A stretch of 64,000 bases of DNA from Cupriavidus alkaliphilus. GTDB lineage: Bacteria; Pseudomonadota; Gammaproteobacteria; Burkholderiales; Burkholderiaceae. Location: assembly GCF_900094595.1 (NCBI RefSeq), contig NZ_FMAD01000001.1, forward strand, positions 558,001-622,000. The letters run 5' to 3'. A program made the position numbers and the translations under genes. The notes below the pieces were generated by a model. That model worked only from the letters and a program-made list of their open reading frames with translations. It was not told where the DNA came from and ran no database searches. Below, piece by piece: positions 1 to 9,367 of the stretch (position 1 is its first letter; every line of letters starts with the position of its first letter).

Positions 1-417
1 CAGGTGCGCGCGCTGGAGAAGGAGCTGGAGCGCCTGAAGAGCAAGCTGGCCGCCTCGCAGGGCGACGAGCTGGCGGCGCAGGCGGTCGACGTGAAGGGCC
101 TGAAGGTGCTGGCTGCGCAGCTGGACGGCGCCGACGTGAAGACCCTGCGCGAGACCATGGACAAGCTCAAGGACAAGCTGCAGAGCGCCGCCATCGTGCT
201 GGGCGCGGTCGCCGACGGCAAGGTCAGCCTGATCGCCGGCGTCACCGCCGATGCGACCGGCAAGGTCAAGGCCGGCGAACTGGTCAACTTTGTCGCCCAG
301 CAGGTGGGCGGCAAGGGCGGCGGCCGTCCCGACATGGCGCAGGCCGGCGGCACCGAGCCGGCCAAGCTGCCGCAGGCGCTGGCCGGCGTCACCGAGTGGG
401 TGGCGGCGAAGGTCTGA
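1..417 (+). CDS. alaS: Alanine--tRNA ligase, C-terminal fragment (cut by window edge)
   Basis: The frame is open from the first base to TGA at 415-417 and gives the last 138 residues of a larger protein. It begins with a charged coiled-coil ([12 protein letters not shown]) and ends with the DHHA1/C-Ala region, where the glycine-rich signature [15 protein letters not shown] is clear. That signature is diagnostic for the C-terminal domain of alanyl-tRNA synthetase, which charges tRNA-Ala in the cytoplasm and uses this domain for tRNA elbow contact and for linking editing to aminoacylation. The catalytic and editing domains lie upstream of the window. A strong hairpin follows the stop. Confidence 0.93.
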   Translation, partial: QVRALEKELERLKSKLAASQGDELAAQAVDVKGLKVLAAQLDGADVKTLRETMDKLKDKLQSAAIVLGAVADGKVSLIAGVTADATGKVKAGELVNFVAQQVGGKGGGRPDMAQAGGTEPAKLPQALAGVTEWVAAKV

Positions 418-446
418 TCGCCTGCGCGTTGCGCAAGCCAGCAGAG

Positions 447-473
447 AAGGGGCGCCGGTGGCGCCCCTTCTGC
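447..473. terminator. Bidirectional terminator between alaS and the slipin gene
   Basis: A perfect 10-bp stem (447-456 with 460-469) closes a 3-nt loop between two convergent genes. It has AA on the left and TT on the right, so it can serve both strands. Confidence 0.7.
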
Positions 474-477
474 TTTC

Positions 478-1242
478 CTACTTCTCGGTGTTTTCCGTGG
501 CGCCGCGCAGTGTCGTCAGCAAATCGATCGGCAGCGGAAACACGATGGTCGAACTCCTGTCCCCCGCGATCTGCGTCAGCGTCTGCATGTAGCGCAGCTG
601 CATAGCCTGCGGCTGCCGCGCCAGCATCTGCGCGGCTTCCAGCAGCTTCTCCGAGGCCTGCAGTTCGCCTTCGGCATGGATCACCTTGGCGCGCCGCTCG
701 CGCTCGGCCTCTGCCTGGCGGGCGATGGCGCGGACCATGGTCTCGTTCAGGTCGACGTGCTTGATTTCGACGTTCGAGACCTTGATGCCCCAACCGTCGG
801 TCTGCGCGTCCAGCACCTGCTGGATGTCGAGGTTGAGCTTCTCGCGCTCGGCCAGCATCTCGTCGAGCTCGTGCTTGCCCAGCACCGAGCGCAGCGTGGT
901 CTGCGCCAGCTGGCTGGTGGCTTCGAGGAAGTTCGCCACCTGGATGATGGCCAGTTCGGGATCGACCACGCGGAAGTACACCACCGCATTGACCTTGACC
1001 GAGACATTGTCGCGCGAGATCACGTCCTGCGGCGGCACGTCCATCACCACCGTGCGCAGGTCGACCCGGACCATCTGCTGCACCGCCGGGATCAGCAGGA
1101 CCAGCCCGGGGCCCTTGACCTTCCAGAAGCGCCCGAGCATGAACACCACGCCGCGTTCGTATTCGCGCAGCACGCGGAACGAGGTGATCACCAGCAGTGC
1201 CAGCAGGAAGATCACACCGCCGAAGCTGAATCCGTAGGCCAT
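478..1242 (-). CDS. Slipin / SPFH (Band 7) family membrane protein
   Basis: 254 residues. One N-terminal hydrophobic segment (about residues 6-25) is followed by an SPFH/Band 7 domain beginning [14 protein letters not shown], then a helical region with [16 protein letters not shown], the usual order in bacterial slipins (stomatin relatives, YbbK/QmcA-like). These proteins oligomerise on the inner face of the cytoplasmic membrane and scaffold membrane microdomains. The gene lies two bases after an NfeD-type serine protease gene on the same strand; the protease/slipin pairing is conserved across bacteria and archaea, and the protease partner is known to cleave the slipin tail in archaea. A function in membrane quality control is inferred from that pairing. 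Confidence 0.9.
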   Translation of the reverse strand: MAYGFSFGGVIFLLALLVITSFRVLREYERGVVFMLGRFWKVKGPGLVLLIPAVQQMVRVDLRTVVMDVPPQDVISRDNVSVKVNAVVYFRVVDPELAIIQVANFLEATSQLAQTTLRSVLGKHELDEMLAEREKLNLDIQQVLDAQTDGWGIKVSNVEIKHVDLNETMVRAIARQAEAERERRAKVIHAEGELQASEKLLEAAQMLARQPQAMQLRYMQTLTQIAGDRSSTIVFPLPIDLLTTLRGATENTEK

Positions 1243-1244
1243 GG

Positions 1245-2693
1245 TCAGGCTCCCTTGTCAGGGGTCGGTTGGGAAGAGGAGGCCGGTGCGCTGCTGGCGG
1301 CGGTCACTTCGAGCACCAGGCCACTGCGTCCCGTGACCAGCACCGGCGTGCCGCGCGCCAGCGGCGTGGCGCTGCGCACGCGCCAGGTCTCGCCGCGCAC
1401 GCTGGCCCAGCCTTCCTCGCGCAGGTCGTCGAGCAGCTCGCCGCGGCTGCCCACCAGCGTGTCGGCGCCGCTGACCACCGGGCGCTTGCGCGAGCGCATC
1501 AGCATGGCCGACATGCCGAACACGAACACCGCCGACAGCGCCGACATCGCCGCCACCATCGGCAGCGGCACGCCAAAGCCCGGCACGTCGGTGTCGATCA
1601 GCATCACCGCGCCGAAGGCGAAAGCGATGATGCCGCCGACGCCCAGCGCGCCGAAGGTGGGCAGGAACAGCTCCGCCACCATGCAGCCGATGCCCAGCGC
1701 CACCAGCGCCAGCCCGGCGTAGTTGACCGGCAGCATGTGCAGCGCGAACAGTGCCAGCAGCAGGCAGATCGCGCCGACGATGCCGGGGACCACCATGCCC
1801 GGCGTGGAGAACTCGAAGATCAGCGCGTAGATGCCGATCATCATCAGCAACAGCGCCACGCTGGGCTCGGTGATCACGGCCAGGAAGCGGTTGCGCCAGT
1901 CCGGCTCCAGCGTCACCGAAGGCGCGTTGCGCGTCTGCAGCGTGCTGGCCTTGCCGCCGGCGGTGGTCAGCTTGCGCCCGTCGAGCTGGCGCAGCAGCGC
2001 GGGCAGGTCGGCCGCGACCACATCGATCACGCGCTGCGCCAGCGCCTCGTCGGCCGACAGGCTGACCGATTCGCGCACCGCGCGCTCGGCCCATTCGGCG
2101 TTGCGCCCGCGCAGCTGCGCCAGGCCGCGGATATAGGCCGAGGCGTCGTGCAGCTGCTTGCGCGCCATGGCGTCGCCTGTCGCGGGCGCGCTGGCAGGGG
2201 CCGAAGCGGGGCTTGCGCCAGGCAAGGACTCCGGCTTCTGCGGCCCGCCGATGCCGACCTGCACCGGCGTCGCCGCGCCCAGGTTGGTGCCTGGGGCCAT
2301 CGCCGCCAGATGGCTGGCATAGAGGATGTAGGTGCCCGCGCTGGCCGCGCGCGCGCCGCCGGGAGAGACATAGCTGGCCACCGGCACCGGCGAGGCCAGG
2401 ATCGCCTGGATGATGTCGCGCATCGACGCATCCAGCCCGCCGGGCGTGTCCATTTCCAGTACCACCAGTTGCGCGCCGGCCTCGCGGGCGCGCGCCATGC
2501 CGCGCAGGATAAAGCTGGCGCTGGCCGGGCTGACCGCGCCTTTCAGGGGGATCACGTACACCGGCGCGGTGGCCGTGGCCGTGCCCGCCGGCGGAGCCGC
2601 GGCGCCGCTGCCGCCGAAGGCAAGCGCGCAGCACGCCAGCGCCAGGCTGGACAGCAGCCGGAAGGCCCGCAGCAATGCGGTGGCAGGGTTCAT
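1245..2693 (-). CDS. NfeD-family membrane serine protease (ClpP-like)
   Basis: 482 residues from the ATG at 2693. A GTG-initiated extension to 2732 exists, but the ATG start gives a clean signal peptide (hydrophobic core around residues 10-28) and is preferred. A ClpP/crotonase-fold protease domain follows, with [15 protein letters not shown] and the nucleophile context [10 protein letters not shown] (Ser about 118). After a low-complexity Pro/Ala insert come about four membrane segments (about residues 280-400) and a C-terminal NfeD OB-fold. This is the long, protease-bearing NfeD class. It is expected to sit in the inner membrane with its protease domain outside and to act with the slipin encoded two bases downstream. 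Confidence 0.9.
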   Translation of the reverse strand: MNPATALLRAFRLLSSLALACCALAFGGSGAAAPPAGTATATAPVYVIPLKGAVSPASASFILRGMARAREAGAQLVVLEMDTPGGLDASMRDIIQAILASPVPVASYVSPGGARAASAGTYILYASHLAAMAPGTNLGAATPVQVGIGGPQKPESLPGASPASAPASAPATGDAMARKQLHDASAYIRGLAQLRGRNAEWAERAVRESVSLSADEALAQRVIDVVAADLPALLRQLDGRKLTTAGGKASTLQTRNAPSVTLEPDWRNRFLAVITEPSVALLLMMIGIYALIFEFSTPGMVVPGIVGAICLLLALFALHMLPVNYAGLALVALGIGCMVAELFLPTFGALGVGGIIAFAFGAVMLIDTDVPGFGVPLPMVAAMSALSAVFVFGMSAMLMRSRKRPVVSGADTLVGSRGELLDDLREEGWASVRGETWRVRSATPLARGTPVLVTGRSGLVLEVTAASSAPASSSQPTPDKGA

Positions 2694-2786
2694 GGCAGGG
2701 GCGGGGCACGCGAAGTGCCGTGGTGGCGCCACTTCAAGTGTAGGCCACCGGGCACATCTTGCACGCGGCCCCGCAGGCCCGAAAGC

Positions 2787-3686
2787 TCAGGCCGCCGCGA
2801 GTTCAGGCCCGGCCGAGCCGGGCGGTGCGGGCGTAAGTTCGGGCAGGGCCTCGACCAGCGCATGCAGCGCGGCGCTGGCCATCGACGGCTGCCACGCCAG
2901 CAGCGTGCGCACCCGGCCCGCCGCCCCCAGGCTGTGCTGCTGGATGGCGGGCAGGTCGCGGTACAGGCCCAGCACGGAGCGCGGCACGATCGCCGCGCCG
3001 ATGCCGGCCGCGACGCAGGCGACGATGGCATGGTAGGAACTGAGCTGCAGCACCCGCGGCGTCGGCGCCGTGCCGCTCCCGTACCAGGTCTCGAGCCGCG
3101 CCCGGTAGTTGCAGCCCGGCTCGAACGCCAGCAGTGTCGGCACCTCCAGGTCGGCCGCGCCGCGCACCGGGCGATGGTGCTCGCGCGTGATCACCACCAG
3201 CTCTTCCTCGAACACCGGCACCGCGCGCAGTGCCGGGTCGGCCAGCGGCTCGGCGACGAAGGCGCAGTCGACCTCGAAGCGCGCCAGCGCATCGAACGCC
3301 TGCCGCGTCGCCAGCGTCACCAGTTCCAGCTGCACCTCGGGCCAGGCCTGGTGATACACCGCCAGCACCTGAGGCAGGCGGCTCGCGGCGGTGCTTTCCA
3401 TCGAGGCAATGCGCAGCCGGCCATGCGGGCGCGCCGGCAACACCGCGTGGCGCGCCTCTTCGGTCAGCGTCAGGATGCGGCAGGCGTAATCGAACAGGGT
3501 CTGGCCCGACGGCGTCAGCACCATGCGCCGGCCGACGCGCACAAACAGCTCGACGCCCAGCGACTGCTCCAGCTGGCGGATGCGGGTGGTGACATTGGAC
3601 TGCACCCGGTGCAGCCGCTCGGCCGCGCGGGTGACGCCGCCGGCCTCGACGACGGCGCGGAAGATCTCTAGCGCGGCAAGGTCCAT
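2787..3686 (-). CDS. LysR-family transcriptional regulator
   Basis: 299 residues. The N-terminal winged HTH (about residues 3-60; VTRAAERLHRVQSNVTTRIRQ) is typical of LysR regulators and is followed by a periplasmic-binding-protein-like effector domain. The gene is divergent from an MFS transporter gene at 3815, and nested inverted repeats sit between them. The likely arrangement is autoregulation plus control of the exporter. The effector molecule cannot be predicted from the sequence. The C-terminus ends in a Pro/Ala-rich tail of about 15 residues, probably unstructured. Confidence 0.9.
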   Translation of the reverse strand: MDLAALEIFRAVVEAGGVTRAAERLHRVQSNVTTRIRQLEQSLGVELFVRVGRRMVLTPSGQTLFDYACRILTLTEEARHAVLPARPHGRLRIASMESTAASRLPQVLAVYHQAWPEVQLELVTLATRQAFDALARFEVDCAFVAEPLADPALRAVPVFEEELVVITREHHRPVRGAADLEVPTLLAFEPGCNYRARLETWYGSGTAPTPRVLQLSSYHAIVACVAAGIGAAIVPRSVLGLYRDLPAIQQHSLGAAGRVRTLLAWQPSMASAALHALVEALPELTPAPPGSAGPELAAA

Positions 3687-3724
3687 GGCCGGGCTCCACA
3701 GTTATCCATCAGATTTCAGAATGG

Positions 3725-3765
3725 CTGGCATCTTGAGAATTCATGTTTCAAGATGATGATGCCAG
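3725..3765. promoter_or_regulatory. LysR-type operator: two nested inverted repeats
   Basis: CATCTTGA (3729-3736) pairs perfectly with TCAAGATG (3748-3755), and CTGGCATC (3725-3732) pairs with GATGCCAG (3758-3765). The dyads lie between the divergent LysR and MFS genes, as expected for a LysR recognition/activation site pair. A potential MFS start at 3743 falls inside the dyad, which argues for the downstream start at 3815. Confidence 0.65.
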
Positions 3766-3814
3766 CGTAGCATACAGGGATCGCAATGCAACCGCTGTCC
3801 CCGCAGCCACTCTC

Positions 3815-5107
3815 ATGCCGCGCCCCCAGAGCCTTGAGCCACAACACCCTGCTGCGCGCGTGGCCGCCGCCGCGCCAGCGCGCCGCGAGGCCGGCCCGTT
3901 CGCGGTGGCGCTGGCCGGCCTGGTATCGCTGGCGGTGGTGATGGGCATCGGCCGCTTCGCCTTCACGCCGCTGCTGCCGATGATGCTGCATGACGGCACC
4001 GTCACGCTGCAGCAGGGCGGCTGGCTTGCAACCGTGAACTACATCGGCTATTTCCTCGGCGCCGCGGCGTGCATGTTTGTCCGGCCCGATCCGGTCCGCA
4101 TGGTGCGCTGGGGCCTGGTGGCCACGGTGCTGCTGACGCTGGGCATGGCCTTGCCGGGCGGCATGCCGGCGTGGTCGCTGTGGCGTACCGCCGCGGGCGT
4201 GGCCAGCGCCGTGGCGATGGTCTACACCGCCGCCTGGTGCCTGCAGCGGCTGGCCGAGCTGGGCAGGCCCGAGCTGGCCGGCCTGATCTTCTGCGGCCCC
4301 GGCCTGGGCATCGTGGTCACCGGGCTGGGCGCGTCCGCCATGGTCAGCGCGGGCTGGCATGCCGACCATGGCTGGCTCGCCTTCACCGTGCTGGCGGTGA
4401 TGCTGGTGGCGGCGGTCTGGCGGATTTTTGTCGCGCCGGCCGCGGCGGCGGCAGCGGTGCCGTCCGCGGGCGCCGCCGAGACCGATACCGGCATCGATAC
4501 CGGCACGGCGCGGCTCGACGCCCAGACCTGGATGCTGACGCTGGCCTACGGCCTGGCCGGCTTCGGCTACATCATCACCGCGACCTTCCTGCCCGTGATC
4601 GCGCGGGAAGCGCTGCCCGGCACGGTGTGGGCCGACCTGTTCTGGCCGATCTTCGGCGCGGGCGTGGCGGTGGGCGCTTTCCTGGCGACGCGCGTCGGCA
4701 TGGGGCACGACAACCGCAAGCTGCTGACGCTGCTGTATGGCATGCAGGCGCTGGGCGTGGCGATCGCGGTGGTGTTGCCCAGCGTGGCCGGATTTGCCCT
4801 CAGCAGCTTGCTGGCGGGCCTGCCCTTCACCGCGCTGGTGGCGTTTGCGATGCGCGAGGCGCGGCGGCTGTGGGGGCCGCACGCACCACGGCTGATGGGC
4901 CTGATGACCGCGTCCTACGGCCTGGGCCAGATCGCCGGCCCGCCGCTGGCGACCGCGCTGGTGGCACGCACCGGTGGCTTTGCCGCTTCCCTGGCGTGCG
5001 CCGCGGCGGCGCTGGCGCTGGGCGCGCTGGTGTTTGCCTGGATGCGGCGCATGTGGCCGCTGCCGGCCGCCGGGACCAGCCTGAGCCCGGGCGCCAAGGT
5101 GCGCTAA
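3815..5107 (+). CDS. YbfB/YjiJ-family MFS transporter
   Basis: 430 residues from the ATG at 3815; an in-frame ATG at 3743 lies inside the LysR operator and would only add a polar tail. About 12 hydrophobic segments are visible, starting with AGLVSLAVVMGIGRFAFTPLL. The GIGRFAFTPLLPMM signature and the overall pattern match the YbfB/YjiJ branch of the major facilitator superfamily, whose members are presumed drug or metabolite exporters. A polar Ala-rich insert with DTGIDTGTARLD (about residues 212-238) marks the central cytoplasmic loop. Control by the divergent LysR regulator is likely. The substrate is unknown. Confidence 0.85.
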   Translation: MPRPQSLEPQHPAARVAAAAPARREAGPFAVALAGLVSLAVVMGIGRFAFTPLLPMMLHDGTVTLQQGGWLATVNYIGYFLGAAACMFVRPDPVRMVRWGLVATVLLTLGMALPGGMPAWSLWRTAAGVASAVAMVYTAAWCLQRLAELGRPELAGLIFCGPGLGIVVTGLGASAMVSAGWHADHGWLAFTVLAVMLVAAVWRIFVAPAAAAAAVPSAGAAETDTGIDTGTARLDAQTWMLTLAYGLAGFGYIITATFLPVIAREALPGTVWADLFWPIFGAGVAVGAFLATRVGMGHDNRKLLTLLYGMQALGVAIAVVLPSVAGFALSSLLAGLPFTALVAFAMREARRLWGPHAPRLMGLMTASYGLGQIAGPPLATALVARTGGFAASLACAAAALALGALVFAWMRRMWPLPAAGTSLSPGAKVR

Positions 5108-5240
5108 AGTAGCGTCTTTGTCGTCCGGCGCGCCGCGCGAAGGGCTGCGGCCGGGTCTGCCGGCATCGCGGTCAGCGGCGCGGCACAGAAGGCCGGGGCC
5201 GTACCCGGCACGCCAGACCGGGCGGCGCAGGAGCGACCCC

Positions 5241-6014
5241 ATGTCTTTTGCCTTGCAGCCCGCGCGCGCCGCGGGCGCTTCCCATCCCGTCTCAGCCGAA
5301 GAGAAGCGCGTGCGCGTGGACCTGGCCGCCGCGTACCGGCTGGCCGCGCGCGAGGGCTGGGACGACCTGATCTACACCCATATCTCGGCCACCGTGCCAG
5401 GCGAGCCGGATCACTTCCTGATCAACCCGTTCGGCTTTGCCTTCGACGAGATCCGCGCCAGTGACCTGGTCAAGATCAACGGCCGCGGCGAGGTCGTCGG
5501 CGACACCGTGCATCCGGTCAACGTGACCGGCTTCGCGCTGCACGCAGCGGTGCATGCCGCGCGCGCCGACGCGATGTGCGTGATGCACCTGCATAACACC
5601 GCCGGCATCGCGGTGTCGGCGCAGGCGGCGGGGCTGCTGCCGCTGTCGCAGCATGCCATGCGTTTCCATGGCCGCATCGCCTACCACGACTACGAGGGCC
5701 TGGCCTTCACCCCGGCCGAGGGCGCGCGGCTGACCGCATCGCTGGGCCCGCATCCGGCCATGCTGTTGCGCAACCACGGCACGCTGACGGTGGGCCGCAC
5801 CGTGGCCGAGGCCTATGTGCTGATGGCAACGCTGATCAAGGCCTGCGAAGTCCAGATCGCGGCGCAGGCGGGCGGGGCGCTGGTGCAGCCCGGCGCCGCC
5901 GTGGCGGACAAGACCTCCGCGCAGCTCTATGACGATGGCGCGGTCGAGGGCGTGCTGGAATGGCCCGCGCTGCTGCGCAAACTGGATAGAATCGATCCTT
6001 CCTACCGGGGCTGA
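5241..6014 (+). CDS. Class II aldolase/adducin-family protein
   Basis: 257 residues from the ATG at 5241, chosen because GGAG at 5230-5233 is well placed; an upstream extension to 5118 is low-complexity. The class II aldolase/adducin fold is clear. It has zinc-binding histidines in VMHLHNTAG and LRNHGTLTVGRTVAEAY, and the early THISATVPG segment. Members include fuculose-phosphate aldolases and epimerases but also many with unknown substrate. The protein is longer at the C-terminus than FucA and resembles the broad group annotated only as class II aldolase. A tautomerase gene and a threonine aldolase gene follow on the same strand, suggesting a small carbon-metabolism operon. Confidence 0.85.
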   Translation: MSFALQPARAAGASHPVSAEEKRVRVDLAAAYRLAAREGWDDLIYTHISATVPGEPDHFLINPFGFAFDEIRASDLVKINGRGEVVGDTVHPVNVTGFALHAAVHAARADAMCVMHLHNTAGIAVSAQAAGLLPLSQHAMRFHGRIAYHDYEGLAFTPAEGARLTASLGPHPAMLLRNHGTLTVGRTVAEAYVLMATLIKACEVQIAAQAGGALVQPGAAVADKTSAQLYDDGAVEGVLEWPALLRKLDRIDPSYRG

Positions 6015-6069
6015 AGGCAAGGACTATTCCGCCCGGACCACAACAATCAATCAAGCACAGGAGCAATGT

Positions 6070-6258
6070 ATGCCGACTTTCCACGTCGAAATGTTTGAAG
6101 GCCGCACCATCGAGCAGAAGCGCAAGTTTGTCGAGGAAGTGACCCGCGTCAGCTGCGAAACGCTGGGCTGCTCGCCGTCGGCGGTCGACATCATCATCAC
6201 CGATATCAAGCGCGAGAACTGGGCCACCGGCGGCGAGCTGTGGGCCGACAAGAAGTAA
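6070..6258 (+). CDS. 4-oxalocrotonate tautomerase-family protein
   Basis: 62 residues, the standard length for the family. After removal of Met1 the N-terminus is Pro, the catalytic general base in 4-oxalocrotonate tautomerases (MPTFHVEMFEGRT). The motif PSAVDIIITDI follows. GGAG lies just before the start. These small enzymes form hexamers and interconvert keto and enol forms of 2-oxo acids. The match is to the general group, so the substrate is not assigned. The gene lies 55 bases after the class II aldolase gene and 28 bases before the threonine aldolase gene and is probably cotranscribed. Confidence 0.88.
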   Translation: MPTFHVEMFEGRTIEQKRKFVEEVTRVSCETLGCSPSAVDIIITDIKRENWATGGELWADKK

Positions 6259-6286
6259 GGCGCCAGGCCCCTACACACTGAACACC

Positions 6287-7318
6287 ATGCAGCACTTCGC
6301 GTCCGACAACTACGCCGGCTTCTGCCCGGAATCGCTCAAGTATTTCCTGGAAGCCAACGGCAGCGGCCATGAGCAGGCCTATGGCGACGATAGCTGGACG
6401 CAGAAGGTCTGCGACCGGATCCGCGACCTGTTCCAGACCGATTGCGAAGTGTTCTTCGTGTTCAACGGCACGGCGGCCAACTCGCTGGCGCTGTCGGCGC
6501 TGTGCCAGTCGTACCACTCGGTGATCTGCCACGAACTGGCGCATATCGAGACCGACGAATGCGGCGGGCCGGAGTTCTTCTCCAACGGCTCCAAGCTGCT
6601 GACCGCGCCGGGCGAGCATGGCAAGCTCACGCCCGACGCGGTCGAGGCGCTGGTCACGCGCCGCGCCGACATCCATTACCCCAAGCCCAAGGTGGTGTCG
6701 CTGACGCAGTCGACCGAAGTCGGCACCGTCTACAGCGTCGAAGAGGTGCGCGCCATCGCCGCGATCGCCAAGCGCCGGCAGCTGCGCGTGCACATGGACG
6801 GCGCGCGCTTTGCCAACGCGGTGGCGTCGCTGGGCGTGCATCCTTCCGAGATCACCTGGCGCGCGGGCGTCGACGTGCTGTGCTTCGGCGGCACCAAGAA
6901 CGGCCTGCCGGTGGGCGAGGCGGTGGTGTTCTTCGACCGCCGCCTGGCCGAGGACTTTGCCTACCGCGTCAAGCAGGCCGGACAGCTGGCGTCGAAGATG
7001 CGCTTTATCTCCGCGCCGTGGCTGGGCCTGCTCGAGAACGACGTGTGGCTTGCCAACGCGCGCCATGCCAATGCGATGGCGCAACTGCTGCAGCAGCGCA
7101 TCCGCGAGATCCCGGGCGTGCGCATCATGTTCCCGACGCAATCCAATGCAGTCTTCGCCGAGCTGCCGCTGCCGGCGATCGAGGCGCTGCGCGCAAAGGG
7201 CTGGCGCTTCTACACCTTTATCGGCGCGGGCGGCTGCCGTTTCATGTGTTCGTGGGACCTGCTGCCGCAAACCGTGGAGGCGCTGGCCGCCGACATGCGC
7301 GCCGCCTGCGGCGCGTAG
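6287..7318 (+). CDS. ltaE: Low-specificity L-threonine aldolase (PLP-dependent)
   Basis: 343 residues, the family length. This is a fold-type I PLP enzyme with FNGTAANSLAL (phosphate contact), HIETDECGG, the Asp/Arg pair in RVHMDGARFANA, and the Schiff-base lysine in LCFGGTKNGLP (Lys204). The expected reaction is retro-aldol cleavage of L-threonine and related beta-hydroxy amino acids to glycine plus aldehyde. The gene follows the tautomerase gene closely and precedes a NUDIX gene by 53 bases. The symbol is by family resemblance; related beta-eliminating lyases share the fold. Confidence 0.85.
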   Translation: MQHFASDNYAGFCPESLKYFLEANGSGHEQAYGDDSWTQKVCDRIRDLFQTDCEVFFVFNGTAANSLALSALCQSYHSVICHELAHIETDECGGPEFFSNGSKLLTAPGEHGKLTPDAVEALVTRRADIHYPKPKVVSLTQSTEVGTVYSVEEVRAIAAIAKRRQLRVHMDGARFANAVASLGVHPSEITWRAGVDVLCFGGTKNGLPVGEAVVFFDRRLAEDFAYRVKQAGQLASKMRFISAPWLGLLENDVWLANARHANAMAQLLQQRIREIPGVRIMFPTQSNAVFAELPLPAIEALRAKGWRFYTFIGAGGCRFMCSWDLLPQTVEALAADMRAACGA

Positions 7319-7371
7319 CGGCGCCGAATCCCGCCCGCGCATACTGATAACGACGAGACACAGGAGCCCCC

Positions 7372-7956
7372 ATGACTTACCGATTCTGCCCGCAGTGCGG
7401 CGGGCCGCTGGAGCTGCTGCCGCTGTCCGGGCGCGAACGCCACGCCTGCGTGCAGCAGGACTGCGGCTTCGTGCACTGGAACAACCCGCTGCCGGTGCTG
7501 GCGGCGGTGGTGGAGTACCAGGACAAGCTGCTGCTGGCGCGCAACGCCGCGTGGCCGGAGAAAATGTTTGCGCTGGTGACCGGCTTCCTGGAGCGAGACG
7601 AGCCGCCCGAGCTCGGCGTGGCGCGCGAGCTGAAGGAAGAGACCAATCTCGATACCGAGTCGGTCGCGCTGATCGGCGTCTACGAGTTCATGCGCAAGAA
7701 CGAGCTGATCATCGCCTATCACGTCAAGGCGACCGGCACCGTCGAACTGTCCGAGGAACTGGCCGAATACAAGCTGGTGGCGCCCGAGGACGTGCGCGTG
7801 TGGTCGGCCGGAACCGGCTTCGCGGTGGCCGACTGGCTTGCTGCACGGGGCTACCCGGTGCGCTTCTTCGATCGCCAGACCGGCGCCGACATTCCGGACC
7901 CGCGCCGCCCCCATGACTTCAGCCAGGCCGGGGCTTCGCTACAATACCGCTGGTAA
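7372..7956 (+). CDS. NUDIX hydrolase with N-terminal zinc ribbon
   Basis: 194 residues. A four-Cys zinc ribbon (C6, C9, C26, C31) precedes the NUDIX domain, an architecture shared with NADH pyrophosphatases of the NudC type but shorter. The NUDIX box runs from GFLERDE to RELKEETNL. All acidic metal ligands (REx2EE) are present, but the usual Gly after EEx is Asn. The SQPWPFPxS motif of true NudC is absent, so the substrate (an NDP-X nucleotide) is open. AGGAG lies 5 bases upstream of the start. The 3' end of the gene contains a TACAAT element likely to serve the following tusA-like gene. Confidence 0.85.
   Translation: MTYRFCPQCGGPLELLPLSGRERHACVQQDCGFVHWNNPLPVLAAVVEYQDKLLLARNAAWPEKMFALVTGFLERDEPPELGVARELKEETNLDTESVALIGVYEFMRKNELIIAYHVKATGTVELSEELAEYKLVAPEDVRVWSAGTGFAVADWLAARGYPVRFFDRQTGADIPDPRRPHDFSQAGASLQYRW
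7940..7945 (+). promoter_or_regulatory. -10 element (TACAAT) upstream of the tusA-like gene
   Basis: TACAAT sits 62 bases upstream of the tusA-like start, inside the end of the NUDIX gene. A weak -35 (TTCAGC, 7918-7923) is spaced 16 bp away. Confidence 0.45.
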
Positions 7957-8007
7957 GGCCGGTTTTTCAGCCAGCCTCCAGCCCCCAAGCATCAGAGGAA
8001 GAGACGA

Positions 8008-8235
8008 ATGGAGTTCCAGAAAGAAGTGGACGCCCGCGGCCTGAACTGCCCGCTGCCGATCCTGCGCACCAAGAAGGCCCTGGCCGACATGGCCAGCGGC
8101 GACGTGCTCAAGGTGCTGGCGACCGATCCCGGCGCCACGCGCGATTTCCAGGCCTTTGCCAAGCAGACCGGCAACGAGCTGCTGTCGCACTCGGAAGTGG
8201 ACAAGGTGTTCGTGTTCTACATGCGCCGGCGCTGA
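8008..8235 (+). CDS. tusA: TusA-family sulfurtransferase
   Basis: 75 residues, the normal size. The signature VDARGLNCPLPILRTKKAL carries the catalytic cysteine in the CPxP motif near the N-terminus. TusA-type proteins carry persulfide sulfur for tRNA 2-thiouridine formation, molybdenum cofactor or other sulfur-transfer routes. AGGAAGAG precedes the ATG. A rho-independent terminator follows the stop by 55 bases. Because several TusA paralogs can occur per genome, the symbol denotes family. Confidence 0.88.
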   Translation: MEFQKEVDARGLNCPLPILRTKKALADMASGDVLKVLATDPGATRDFQAFAKQTGNELLSHSEVDKVFVFYMRRR

Positions 8236-8290
8236 TGGATGGCTCCCGTTCCCGCGCGCGGGGCAGGGAGCGTTCATCCGTCCGATAAGG

Positions 8291-8316
8291 AAAAAGCCGC
8301 CCGGGGGCGGCTTTTT
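8291..8316. terminator. Bidirectional rho-independent terminator (tusA / galU)
   Basis: A GC stem (8296-8302 with 8305-8311) is flanked by AAAAA and TTTTT, giving a perfect inverted repeat between two convergent genes. Confidence 0.85.
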
Positions 8317-8338
8317 CTTCGTGCCCGCGACGGCGAGC

Positions 8339-9229
<891 letters not shown>

Positions 9230-9367
9230 ATCAGGTGTACCTCTCAGATTCCAGTCCATAACCCTGCCAGCCAGCGTGGGCGCCGTCTGTCCGGTTCTGT
9301 CCGACGATGCCGCACAGAACCCCCGGCCGGCAGGGGCGTGATGCAGGCCGCCTGACTGACCCTCGGG

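Noticed and set aside
1269..3671. 800-codon plus-strand ORF across the nfeD and LysR genes
   Set aside because: It spans two convincing minus-strand genes and their intergenic DNA, and the product is low-complexity Arg/Ala/Gln.
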